Shown: one piece after another, positions 24,180 to 31,657 of the stretch | Layout of the letters: each line of letters starts with the position of its first letter | Numbering within the stretch: position 1 is the first letter of the stretch | NCBI GenBank assembly: GCA_963624975.1 | Contig: CAVFRF010000017.1 | Location: forward strand, 1-44,945 | Source: CAVLCC01 sp963624975 | GTDB taxonomy: Bacteria; Actinomycetota; Coriobacteriia; Coriobacteriales; CADBOM01 | Direction of reading: 5' to 3' | Length of the DNA stretch: 44,945 nt | The notes under the pieces: model-generated | What the model was told of the DNA's origin: nothing | What the model saw: only the letters and a program-made list of their open reading frames with translations | Database searches by the model: none | Program-made: the position numbers and the translations under genes

Positions 24180-24794
24180 ATGGCGGATAGCGAAGAGCCG
24201 AAGGCATCCGGCGACGTGCAGGCTGCTGAGGTCGGCGATGCGGTTGCGGCCGGCGGCGAGGCCGCTGCGCCCGCAAGGCCCGATGGCCTCGCGGGGCTGG
24301 GCGTCGACATCGTCGAGATCGCCCGCATGGACAAGATCTTGAAGCGCACTCCGCGCTTCAAGCAGCGCGTGTTTACCCAGATGGAACGCGACTACTGCGA
24401 ATCGAAGCCCAACCCGGCGGTGCACTACGCGCTGTTCTTCGCGGCCAAGGAGGCCGTGCTCAAGGCGCTGGGCACCGGGTTTGCGGGAATGGGGCTCAAC
24501 GACGTGCAGGTCGCCCACGACGGGCGCGGCAAGCCGCTTGCGGTGCTGGAGGGCAAGGCCAGGCAGGTTGCCGAAGAGCAGCAGATCGCCGAGGTTTTCC
24601 TCTCCCTCTCCTACACGCACGAGACCGGGGTCGCATCCGCCGTGGCCGCACGCAAGGAGAACATTCCTCCCAAGGAGACGGTAGACGATCCGCAGCGCCA
24701 GATAGAGGCGCAGTTCAAGAGCATGAGGGCCATGCTCGACGAGATGGATGCAAAGCTCAGCAAGATAGAGGAGTCCAAGGGGGCCGATGCATAG
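24180..24794 (+). CDS. acpS: Holo-[acyl-carrier-protein] synthase with terminal extensions
   Basis: AcpS attaches 4'-phosphopantetheine from CoA to acyl carrier protein. The core (about residues 38-160) has the Mg-binding GLGVDIVEI and the AAKEAVLKALGTG motif. The protein has 204 residues, while typical AcpS has about 120-130. It carries an Ala/Glu-rich N-terminal extension of about 37 residues and a charged C-terminal tail of about 45 residues (from PPKETVDDP) that looks helical or coiled-coil. I prefer ATG 24180, with CGGAGG 8 bp upstream, over ATG 24159. The alr gene starts right after the stop. Confidence 0.88.
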   Translation: MADSEEPKASGDVQAAEVGDAVAAGGEAAAPARPDGLAGLGVDIVEIARMDKILKRTPRFKQRVFTQMERDYCESKPNPAVHYALFFAAKEAVLKALGTGFAGMGLNDVQVAHDGRGKPLAVLEGKARQVAEEQQIAEVFLSLSYTHETGVASAVAARKENIPPKETVDDPQRQIEAQFKSMRAMLDEMDAKLSKIEESKGADA

Positions 24795-26069
24795 ATGATG
24801 CAGCAGGAAGCGCCGCGGCACAGGATTTCGATGGGCGCGCAGGACGCAGGTTCGCAGGCGGCGGAGTTCGACGACGATTTCGAGTACGAGCAGTCGCAGG
24901 AGCCCGAGATGTCGCTGGCCGACTTCGACCCGCGCGACCTGAGGTGGTCGTGGGTAGAGGTGGAGCGCAAGGCGATCGTGCACAACGTGCGCGAGTTCAA
25001 GAAGCGCATAGGCGCACGTCCGATGGTGCTGGCCACCGTGAAGGCCGATGCCTACGGGCACGGCGCGGTGCAGTGCTCCAAGATCGCGCTTTCGGCTGGA
25101 GCCACCTGGCTCGGCGTGGCCACGGTGGCCGAGGGCGTGGAGCTGAGGCAGGCCGGCATCGACGCCCCGATCCTCGTCTTGTCGCAGCCTCCCGCAACGG
25201 CGATCCCGCTGCTTTTGGCCTACCGCATCGTGCCCGCCGTGTACACGGTGGAGTTCGCCATCGCGCTGGGCGAGATGGCGGCCGCCCATGGCATGACGGC
25301 CGACTTCCACCTTGCAGTGAACACCGGCATGAACCGCATCGGGGTGTGGTACTCCGAGGTTGGCGAGTTCGTGCAGACCATCTCCTTCCACAAGGGGCTG
25401 AACATGCAGGGCGTGTTCAGCCACTTCGCAACCGCCGACTGCCAGGAAGACTACGCGTTTCGGCTGCAGCTCAAGCGCTTCCAGGAGGCCGTGACGTGCA
25501 TCTGCGATGCCGGCATGAAGCCCAAGATCGTGCATTGCGCCAACTCGGCCGCGGGCATGCGCTACAAGGACAGCTGCTTCGACATGGCCAGGCTCGGCAT
25601 CTCGATGTACGGCCTGCATCCGTCGAGCGTGACGTACGGCACCATGGACCTCATGCCCGCGATGTCGGTGCACGCCAGGGTCACGGCCGTGAACAACGTT
25701 GCCGTGGGCGAGGGCGTGAGCTACGGGCTTAACTACAGGTCGCCCGGCGGGGTAAAGATCGCCACCATCCCGGTCGGGTACGCCGACGGGCTGGCGCGCG
25801 CCCTGTCGAGCAGGATGAACGTGATGTTCAAGGGCAAGCTGCTGCCGCAGGTGGGCAATATCTGCATGGACCAGTGCATGTTCGAGGTCGATACGCGCTC
25901 GACGCTGCTCACCGCCGCGGTGGACGTGGAGATCGGAGACGAGGTGCTGCTGGTGGGCAGGCAGGGCGACAACCAGATCACGCTCGACGGCATGGCCGAC
26001 CAGCTGGGCACCATCAACTACGAGCTGGCATGCAGGTTTGGCATGAGGATGCCCAGGATCTACGTATAG
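24795..26069 (+). CDS. alr: Alanine racemase
   Basis: Alr is the PLP enzyme that makes D-alanine for peptidoglycan. The PLP-binding Lys is residue 83 in ATVKADAYGHG, and the second catalytic base is Tyr310 in EGVSYGLNY. NTGMNRIG, NSAAGMR and GNICMDQCM are further family motifs. With 424 residues it is about 45 longer than usual because of an acidic N-terminal stretch before LRWSWVEV. The first ATG after the acpS stop is used; ATG 24831 or 24909 would give shorter proteins and cannot be excluded. The surrounding order matches acpS-alr-tsaE of other Actinomycetota, but nnrD is absent. Confidence 0.93.
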   Translation: MMQQEAPRHRISMGAQDAGSQAAEFDDDFEYEQSQEPEMSLADFDPRDLRWSWVEVERKAIVHNVREFKKRIGARPMVLATVKADAYGHGAVQCSKIALSAGATWLGVATVAEGVELRQAGIDAPILVLSQPPATAIPLLLAYRIVPAVYTVEFAIALGEMAAAHGMTADFHLAVNTGMNRIGVWYSEVGEFVQTISFHKGLNMQGVFSHFATADCQEDYAFRLQLKRFQEAVTCICDAGMKPKIVHCANSAAGMRYKDSCFDMARLGISMYGLHPSSVTYGTMDLMPAMSVHARVTAVNNVAVGEGVSYGLNYRSPGGVKIATIPVGYADGLARALSSRMNVMFKGKLLPQVGNICMDQCMFEVDTRSTLLTAAVDVEIGDEVLLVGRQGDNQITLDGMADQLGTINYELACRFGMRMPRIYV

Positions 26070-26081
26070 GCGGGCTTGCTT

Positions 26082-26738
26082 ATGAGTTTGCATGTTGCAA
26101 GGAGCCTCGACGAGGTGAGGCGCGACGCGCTGCAGTGCCACAAGTGCCCGCTGTGCGAAACGCGCAACACGGTGGTGTTCGGCGTGGGCAACCCCGATGC
26201 CGAGGTGATGTTTATAGGAGAGGCGCCCGGCAGGCAGGAAGATTTGGGCGCCGAGCCTTTCATAGGGGCTGCTGGCAAGTTCCTAAACGAGCTGCTGGCG
26301 GTCGCGGGGCTTAAGCGCGAGGACATCTACATCGCCAACGTGCTCAAGTGCCGGCCGCCCTCGAACCGCGACCCCAAGCCGGCCGAGATCGAGGTGTGCA
26401 CGCCGTACCTGCGCGAGCAGGTGAGCGCGATCGCGCCCGACGTGCTGGTAACGCTGGGCAACTTTGCCACGAGGTTCATTCTCAAGACCGACCGCGGCAT
26501 CACTTCGCTGCGCGGGCGGGCCTACACCGCCGGCAGGTTCTACGTGCTGCCGACGTTTCACCCCGCAGCGGCGCTCTACGACAAGTCGAAGGGCGCGGTG
26601 ATGCAGCAGGATTTCGAACTGCTGGCGCGACTGCTGGAGGTCGAGCGGCAGCGCAAGGCCGAGCGGCTTGCGGCGGCTGATGCAGCCGGTGCGGCTGGAG
26701 CCGCGGCCGGGGCCGAAGCGAAGGGAGATACGCGATGA
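26082..26738 (+). CDS. udg: Uracil-DNA glycosylase, family 4 (iron-sulfur)
   Basis: This base-excision repair enzyme removes uracil from DNA. Family 4 (UDGa) is recognised by its 4Fe-4S cysteines: CHKCPLC near the N-terminus, then the Cys of NVLKCRPP and the Cys of VCTPYL. The catalytic region is GEAPGRQEDLGAEPF and the C-terminal motif is LPTFHPAA. It has 218 residues, with an Ala-rich tail of about 25 residues. ATG 26082 was chosen over a TTG two codons earlier; the ribosome-binding site is weak. Its last bases overlap the tsaE start (ATGA), showing translational coupling. Confidence 0.92.
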   Translation: MSLHVARSLDEVRRDALQCHKCPLCETRNTVVFGVGNPDAEVMFIGEAPGRQEDLGAEPFIGAAGKFLNELLAVAGLKREDIYIANVLKCRPPSNRDPKPAEIEVCTPYLREQVSAIAPDVLVTLGNFATRFILKTDRGITSLRGRAYTAGRFYVLPTFHPAAALYDKSKGAVMQQDFELLARLLEVERQRKAERLAAADAAGAAGAAAGAEAKGDTR

Positions 26739-27241
26739 AGGTCGAATCCCACGACGTGGAGAGCACCATCGGGCTTGGCCGCAAGATGGCGCATCTGCTG
26801 CTGCCGGGCGACGTGCTGGTGCTCTGCGGCGACCTCGGCGCCGGCAAGACGCACTTCTCCAAGGGCGTGGCCGCTGGCCTTGGAGTGACCGACGAGATCA
26901 CCAGCCCCACGTTCAACATCCTGAGACAGCACCATGGCAAGGCGGGCTACGACGACCCATCCGGCGCGTTCGGCGGCACGCAGGATGCCCCGGTGCTGGC
27001 CCATTGGGACCTGTACCGCCTGGACGACCCCGACCAGCTCGAAGACGTGGACTTCTTCGGCATCTTGGAGTCGGGCACCATCAGCCTGGTGGAGTGGGGC
27101 GACAAGTTCGTGGAAGAGCTGCCCGACGAGTACCTGCGCCTGGACTTCGCCATAGACGCGCAGGGCGTGCGGCACATATGCATAGACGGAGTTGGAGACA
27201 GGGGAGAGCGCCTCGAGCGCGCCCTGCGGGAAGAGGCTTAG
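26735..27241 (+). CDS. tsaE: tRNA threonylcarbamoyladenosine biosynthesis ATPase TsaE
   Basis: TsaE is the ATPase that supports the TsaB-TsaD complex in making t6A37 in ANN-decoding tRNAs. The 168-residue protein has the P-loop GDLGAGKTHFSKG near residues 32-44, the TSPTFNI switch region, and HWDLYRL and LVEWGDK motifs. A roughly 20-residue insertion (around GKAGYDDPSGAF) lies before HWDLYRL. It overlaps udg by four bases and is three bases before the tsaB-tsaD fusion, so the t6A genes are together. Confidence 0.94.
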   Translation: MKVESHDVESTIGLGRKMAHLLLPGDVLVLCGDLGAGKTHFSKGVAAGLGVTDEITSPTFNILRQHHGKAGYDDPSGAFGGTQDAPVLAHWDLYRLDDPDQLEDVDFFGILESGTISLVEWGDKFVEELPDEYLRLDFAIDAQGVRHICIDGVGDRGERLERALREEA

Positions 27242-27244
27242 AGC

Positions 27245-29290
27245 GTGCGCGACGAACTGATAATTGCACTGGACACATCTACCGAGGCCATCGCCATCGG
27301 GCTGGCTAGCAATCTGGAGGCTGCCGAGTTGGGAACCGATGCGCTTGCCGGCTCGCAGGCCATGATGGACGCCGTGGCGCACACCGATTCGATCGCGGCC
27401 AAGCGCTGCGCCAACGAGCGGCTGCTGCTCAGCATCCAGGAGATGATGGATGCCGAGGGCGCCGACAAGGGCCGGGTTGCGGCCGTGGTGTGCGGAAGAG
27501 GTCCGGGGTCGTTTACCGGCGTGCGCATAGGAGTTGCCACCGCCAAGGGCATGGCCAGCGGACTTGGCTGCCCGCTGCACGGGGTGTCGACGCTCGATGC
27601 CGTGGCCTGGGAAGCTTGGGCTAGCGGACAGAGGGGCCGGCTGGGCGTGGTCAACGACGCGCTTCGCAAAGAGGTGTATCCGGTGAGATACGACCTGCTC
27701 GATTCGGGTGTGGTGCGGCTCGACCACGACAACGTGGACAAGCCCGCCATCGCCAGCGAGCGCTGGGCCGCCGCAGACTCGCCGGGAGCGCTCTGCGACG
27801 GCGCTGCGGGCGAGGGCGAGCCTGCGGCGATGCTCGCGGGCGACGGGCTTCTCAAGTTCGGCCAGATGTTCACGGACGCATTGGCCGGTGCCGGCGTGAG
27901 CGTGCAGGTTCTGCCCGAGGAGCTGTGGCGGGTCACCGGGCGCGGCCTCCTTCTCGCCTACTGGGATGCCAAGCGCGCGGGTCTGCTGGGTTCGGGCAAC
28001 CCGCAGGAGCTGCTGCCGGTGTACACCCGGCTTTCGGATGCCGAGGAGAACGAGAAGGTGCGCCTAGCCGAGGGCAAGCCCATGCGCGGCGTGCTGGTCA
28101 ATCCGGTGGACTTCGTGGAGAAGTCCGACAGCGAGGGCGGGCTGGATCCAAGCTCGACCGACGACGTGCCGCAGACGGGGGTGGCCCTCGACGAGGAGAT
28201 GCCCCTCATGAGCGGCGGAGCTTCTGCCGGAGGGCTGGAGGGCGCCGACCTCGAGGCCGAGCACCCTCTAATACTTGCAATCGAGTCTTCGTGCGACGAG
28301 ACGGCTGCCGCCGTGGTGGATGGCAGCAGGCACATAGTGTCGGACCTCATCGCCACGCAGATCGACTTTCACAAGCGCTTCGGTGGCGTGGTTCCCGAAA
28401 TCGCATCGCGCAAGCATACTGAGGCCATCGTCGGGCTGGTAGACGAGACGATGGACCAGGCGGGAGCCGCGCTCGGCCTCGACCGCGCGCTGCGCTGGAG
28501 CGACCTCGACGCGATCGCCGTGACCCAGGGGCCGGGACTCATCGGCGCCCTGGTGGTTGGACTTGCCTTTGCAAAGGGCGCGAGCTGGGCCACGGGGCTT
28601 CCGCTCGTGGGAGTCAACCATCTGGAGGGCCACATCTACGCCAACCAGCTCTCGAACCCCGGCATCGAGCCGCCCATGGTGGTGAGCCTGCTGTCGGGCG
28701 GCCACACGATGCTCGTGCACGTGAAGGGCTGGGGCGACTACCAGATCCTGGGGCAGACGCTCGACGATGCGGTGGGCGAGGCCTACGATAAGGTTGCCAA
28801 GGCGCTGGGCCTGGGCTACCCGGGCGGACCCGTGATCTCGAAGTACGCCGCCGAGGGCAATCCCGACGCGATCGACTTCCCCCGTGCGATGCTGCACAGC
28901 CACGACTACCGCTTCTCGCTTTCGGGCCTCAAGACCGCGGTGATGACCTACATCAGGCAAGAAGTGGACGCGGGCCGGCAGATCAACGTGCCCGACCTGG
29001 CCGCGTCGTTCCAGCGCGCGGTGATCGACGTTCAGGTGGCCAAGGCGGTAACGGCCGTGAAGGAGACCGGCGTGCGCGAGTTCTGCCTGGGCGGAGGCGT
29101 GGCCGCCAATCCCGAGCTGCGTCAGAGCCTGCTCGACGCGATGGGCAAGCTGGGCGTGCACGTAACGCTGCCCGAGCTGTCGGCGTGCACCGACAACGCG
29201 GCGATGATCGCGGCGGTGGCTCTCGACGAATACCGCGCCGGCAGGTTCATCGACCTCGCGGCCGACTCGATCGCTGATATGCCGCTGTAG
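27245..29290 (+). CDS. tsaB-tsaD: TsaB-TsaD fusion, t6A37 threonylcarbamoyl transferase
   Basis: One 681-residue chain contains both ASKHA partners of the bacterial t6A synthase. Residues 1 to about 265 are TsaB (LIIALDTSTEAIAIG, GRGPGSFTGVRIGVATAKG). A linker of about 70 residues, acidic and Ser/Gly-rich, follows. Residues 340-681 are TsaD: ILAIESSCDETAAAVV, the metal-binding His of KHTEAI (about 391) and the HLEGH motif (about 458), GGHTMLV, and FCLGGGVAANPELR. In relatives TsaB and TsaD are usually separate, often with rimI between; no acetyltransferase domain is visible in the linker. The frame is uninterrupted. The start is GTG 27245. Confidence 0.93.
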   Translation: MRDELIIALDTSTEAIAIGLASNLEAAELGTDALAGSQAMMDAVAHTDSIAAKRCANERLLLSIQEMMDAEGADKGRVAAVVCGRGPGSFTGVRIGVATAKGMASGLGCPLHGVSTLDAVAWEAWASGQRGRLGVVNDALRKEVYPVRYDLLDSGVVRLDHDNVDKPAIASERWAAADSPGALCDGAAGEGEPAAMLAGDGLLKFGQMFTDALAGAGVSVQVLPEELWRVTGRGLLLAYWDAKRAGLLGSGNPQELLPVYTRLSDAEENEKVRLAEGKPMRGVLVNPVDFVEKSDSEGGLDPSSTDDVPQTGVALDEEMPLMSGGASAGGLEGADLEAEHPLILAIESSCDETAAAVVDGSRHIVSDLIATQIDFHKRFGGVVPEIASRKHTEAIVGLVDETMDQAGAALGLDRALRWSDLDAIAVTQGPGLIGALVVGLAFAKGASWATGLPLVGVNHLEGHIYANQLSNPGIEPPMVVSLLSGGHTMLVHVKGWGDYQILGQTLDDAVGEAYDKVAKALGLGYPGGPVISKYAAEGNPDAIDFPRAMLHSHDYRFSLSGLKTAVMTYIRQEVDAGRQINVPDLAASFQRAVIDVQVAKAVTAVKETGVREFCLGGGVAANPELRQSLLDAMGKLGVHVTLPELSACTDNAAMIAAVALDEYRAGRFIDLAADSIADMPL

Positions 29291-29366
29291 GGCGCGCGCA
29301 TGTGCCATGCATGGGCGCATGCGGTGGAGCTGGCAGGGTCTTTGCGAGTCGTAGGCCGAACTCACG

Positions 29367-29395
29367 TTGACAATCTGCCCGCAGATTGCCAAAAT
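29367..29395 (+). promoter_or_regulatory. Predicted promoter of tRNA-Ala with a palindrome in the spacer
   Basis: TTGACA (29367-29372), 17 bp, CAAAAT (29390-29395). The spacer and -35 edge carry the perfect inverted repeat CAATCTGC-CC-GCAGATTG (29371-29388). It lies about 58 bp before the tRNA. The inverted repeat could also serve as a 3'-end hairpin of tsaB-tsaD. Confidence 0.5.
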
Positions 29396-29452
29396 CTTTA
29401 GGTGCTGCAGCGTGGCAAGCGTTTCTGGCCACGAGATGCGGCGAAACATCTT

Positions 29453-29528
29453 GGGGATGTAGCTCAGCTGGGAGAGCATCGCGTTCGCAACGCGGGGGTC
29501 GTGGGTTCGAATCCCATCATCTCCACCA
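29453..29528 (+). tRNA. tRNA-Ala, anticodon CGC
   Basis: A 76-base cloverleaf, with acceptor GGGGATG paired with CATCTCC, D stem GCTC/GAGC, anticodon stem TCGCG/CGCGG with loop TTCGCAA (anticodon CGC), and T arm GTGGG-TTCGAAT-CCCAT. CCA is encoded. The G3-U70 pair, the main alanine identity element, is present. It reads GCG codons, which fits this GC-rich genome. An intrinsic terminator follows. Confidence 0.96.
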
Positions 29529-29538
29529 CCAGGAATTC

Positions 29539-29575
29539 AAAGGGGCCGGGAGCCAATCGCTTCCGGCCCCTTTCT
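29539..29575 (+). terminator. Intrinsic terminator after tRNA-Ala
   Basis: AAAGGGGCCGG (29539-29549) and CCGGCCCCTTT (29563-29573) make an 11-bp perfect stem with a 13-base loop, ending in a short T-rich run (TTTCTC). It begins 10 bp after the tRNA CCA. Confidence 0.85.
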
Positions 29576-29618
29576 CGTGTACGCTGGCCGCCGGTCTCTG
29601 CTTTCAAAATAAAACCTA

Positions 29619-29647
29619 TTGCATCCCTAGGAATACAGTGTTATAAC
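29619..29647 (+). promoter_or_regulatory. Predicted promoter of cysK
   Basis: TTGCAT (29619-29624), 17 bp, TATAAC (29642-29647). It lies just after the tRNA-Ala terminator and about 50 bp before the cysK start, so cysK appears independently transcribed. Confidence 0.65.
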
Positions 29648-29698
29648 TAACCCAGCCAAGTGCATGAGTCAACGCAAGTCGAATTTGGAGGAAGCGAC

Positions 29699-30625
29699 AT
29701 GGCAATCTACAGCAGCATCACCGAGCTGATCGGCAACACCCCGCTGGTCGAGCTAACCCATTGGGAGAAGGCGCACGACCTCGAGGCCAGGATCGTGGGC
29801 AAGCTCGAGTACTTCAACCCCGCCGGCAGCGCGAAGGACAGGATCGCCCTCTCGATGATCGAAGACGCGGAGAAGTCGGGCAAGCTTCACGAGGGATCGG
29901 TGATCATCGAGCCCACGTCGGGCAACACCGGCATCGGGCTTGCCTCGGTTGCGGTTGCCAAGGGGTACCGCGTGATACTCACCATGCCCGACAGCATGTC
30001 GGAGGAGCGCCGCACGTTCCTGCGCGCCTATGGCGCCGAAATCGTGCTGACCCCGGGCGCCAACGGCATGAAAGGTGCTATCGCCAAGGCCGACGAGCTG
30101 CAGAAGGAGATAGACGGCGGCATCGTGCTGGGGCAGTTCGACAACCCGGCGAACCCCGCCATGCACTACCGCACCACTGGTCCCGAGATCTGGGATGGCA
30201 CCGACGGCAAGGTCGATATCGTGGTTGCCGGCGTTGGCACCGGCGGCACCATCACGGGCGTGGGCAAGTACCTCAAGGAGCAGAACCCCGACGTGAAGGT
30301 CGTGGCCGTGGAGCCCGAGACCTCGCCGGTGCTGTCGCAGGGCAAGGCCGGGTCGCACAAGATCCAGGGCATCGGAGCCGGATTCGTGCCGGCCACGCTG
30401 GATACCAGCGTCTACGACGAGGTGATCGCGGTGCCCAACGACGCTGCGTTCGACACCGGCAGGGAAGTGGGAGGCCACGAGGGATTCCTCATCGGCATCT
30501 CCGCCGGAGCCGCCGTGTGGGCTGCTACCGAGCTGGCCAAGAGGCCCGAGAACAAGGACAAGCTCATCGTGGTGATCTTGCCCGACGGCGGCGACAGGTA
30601 CCTTTCCACCACGATGTACAAGTGA
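29699..30625 (+). CDS. cysK: Cysteine synthase A (O-acetylserine sulfhydrylase)
   Basis: CysK is a PLP enzyme that makes cysteine from O-acetylserine and sulfide. The 308-residue protein has the PLP Lys46 in GSAKDRIA, the substrate loop PTSGNTGIGLA, and the phosphate-binding loop GVGTGGTITGVG. Length and motifs match CysK rather than cystathionine beta-synthase. ATG 29699 has GGAGGAAG just upstream; the in-frame codons from 29660 overlap the leader. It is monocistronic by layout, with its own promoter in front and two hairpins behind, and converges with lexA. Confidence 0.95.
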   Translation: MAIYSSITELIGNTPLVELTHWEKAHDLEARIVGKLEYFNPAGSAKDRIALSMIEDAEKSGKLHEGSVIIEPTSGNTGIGLASVAVAKGYRVILTMPDSMSEERRTFLRAYGAEIVLTPGANGMKGAIAKADELQKEIDGGIVLGQFDNPANPAMHYRTTGPEIWDGTDGKVDIVVAGVGTGGTITGVGKYLKEQNPDVKVVAVEPETSPVLSQGKAGSHKIQGIGAGFVPATLDTSVYDEVIAVPNDAAFDTGREVGGHEGFLIGISAGAAVWAATELAKRPENKDKLIVVILPDGGDRYLSTTMYK

Positions 30626-30657
30626 CGCGCGAGCAGAAGTGCCGTTAGAGACAGCGT

Positions 30658-30719
30658 GCGCCGGATCCTTCGTTGGATTCGGCGCCCGCTTTGCTTGTGC
30701 GTCGAGCTTTGCTCGACGC
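30658..30719. terminator. Two hairpins between convergent cysK and lexA
   Basis: GCGCCGGATCC (30658-30668) pairs with GGATTCGGCGC (30675-30685) over 11 positions with one G-T pair. GCGTCGAGC (30699-30707) pairs perfectly with GCTCGACGC (30711-30719) over a three-base loop. There is no T-run on either strand, so they may be terminators or transcript-end stabilisers for both genes. Confidence 0.5.
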
Positions 30720-30753
30720 GGCATGCGGTGCTCGGGATGCGAAGCTGCGCTCT

Positions 30754-31437
30754 CTACGAAATGGTTCGGAAGAGCGCCGTGACCTTGCCCAGGATGGTGG
30801 CATCGGTGGTGTAGATGGGCTCCATCGCGGGGTTCTGCGGCTGGAGCCTGATGCGGCCGTCTTCTCTGAAGAAGGTCTTGACCGTGGCCTCGTCGTTGAT
30901 CATCGCCACCACGATGTCGCCATTGGCGGCGTCTTTCTGCTCCGAGACCACCACTATGTCGCCGTCGAGGATGCCCGCATCGATCATCGATTCGCCGGAT
31001 ACGGTGAGCAGAAACGAATTGGAATCTCCCACGATTTGCTTGGGCAGCCCGATCGTCTCCTCGATGTTCTGTTCCGCTAGAATCGGCGTTCCAGCCGCCA
31101 CGCGCCCGACCAGCGGGATTGGCACCACGTTGCGGTAGACTTCCTCGACCTGCGGGCTGGCGGAGTCTTGCGACCGCGATTCGCCATCGGATTTCTCGCT
31201 GGACGAGCCATGCGAACCGTTCTTCAGCGCGAGCGCCCTTGCCGAAGACGAGCCGCGGGTAAGATAGCCCTTCTTCACGAGCGCGTTGAGATTCGACTGC
31301 ACCGAAGACGACGACTTGAGTCCGACGGCCTCTCCGATTTCCCTCACGCTGGGGGGATAGCCGTTTTCCTTGATGCACTTCTCGATGAACCTGAGAATCT
31401 CGCTCTGCCTGCCTGTAGGCTCTGTGCTGCCAGCCAT
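30754..31437 (-). CDS. lexA: LexA SOS repressor
   Basis: LexA represses DNA-damage genes and self-cleaves with activated RecA. The 227-residue protein has an N-terminal winged helix (TGRQSEILRFIEK, PPSVREIGEAVGLKSSSSV), a Ser-rich linker, and the S24 domain. The cleavage bond is Ala115-Gly116 in VAAGTP, the nucleophile is Ser150 in SGESM, and the general base is Lys187 in ATVKTF. AAAGGA lies before the ATG. Its own promoter (TTGCTT-N17-TATACT) is overlapped by a LexA box, so autorepression is expected. It diverges from a small membrane-protein gene. Confidence 0.96.
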   Translation of the reverse strand: MAGSTEPTGRQSEILRFIEKCIKENGYPPSVREIGEAVGLKSSSSVQSNLNALVKKGYLTRGSSSARALALKNGSHGSSSEKSDGESRSQDSASPQVEEVYRNVVPIPLVGRVAAGTPILAEQNIEETIGLPKQIVGDSNSFLLTVSGESMIDAGILDGDIVVVSEQKDAANGDIVVAMINDEATVKTFFREDGRIRLQPQNPAMEPIYTTDATILGKVTALFRTIS

Positions 31438-31465
31438 GGGCGTTCCTTTCTATCCTTTGCTCACG

Positions 31466-31494
31466 AGTATAGCCGCCGTTCGGCAAAAAAGCAA
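31466..31494 (-). promoter_or_regulatory. Predicted lexA promoter
   Basis: On the reverse strand TTGCTT (31489-31494), 17 bp, TATACT (31466-31471). LexA box 1 (31492-31505) overlaps the -35 hexamer. Confidence 0.7.
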
Positions 31495-31505
31495 ACAAAT
31501 GTTCG
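31492..31505. promoter_or_regulatory. LexA box 1
   Basis: CAAAC-AAAT-GTTCG differs by one base from the Gram-positive SOS box CGAAC-N4-GTTCG. It overlaps the lexA -35 hexamer. Confidence 0.8.
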
Positions 31506-31513
31506 ATTTGGTG

Positions 31514-31542
31514 TTGATTCGAACAAGTGTTCGGATTACACT
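31514..31542 (+). promoter_or_regulatory. Predicted promoter of the small SOS-linked gene
   Basis: TTGATT (31514-31519), 17 bp, TACACT (31537-31542). LexA box 2 lies entirely within the spacer, and box 3 covers the expected start of transcription. Confidence 0.65.
31520..31533. promoter_or_regulatory. LexA box 2 (perfect)
   Basis: CGAAC-AAGT-GTTCG is a perfect match to the Gram-positive LexA box. It lies between the -35 and -10 of the forward promoter, 28 bp centre to centre from box 1. Confidence 0.92.
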
Positions 31543-31546
31543 CGTG

Positions 31547-31560
31547 CAAACAGATGTTCG
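31547..31560. promoter_or_regulatory. LexA box 3
   Basis: CAAAC-AGAT-GTTCG has one mismatch. It lies 27 bp centre to centre from box 2 and falls at the expected transcription start of the forward gene. Confidence 0.8.
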
Positions 31561-31657
31561 GTTCGAAGCTGTTGGAAGCTGCGAGCGGCGCGAGCGCGAG
31601 CATTAATGTCCGCCCCAAAACGTAAAACATCGGTGCAGTCAAACGAAGCAGGAGGGC

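Noticed and set aside
22236..26141. A 1301-codon open frame on the reverse strand across glmS, acpS and alr
   Set aside because: It is a shadow of the forward genes, favoured by high GC at third positions. Its translation is His/Arg/Gly-rich with no family motifs, and the forward genes have clear catalytic residues.
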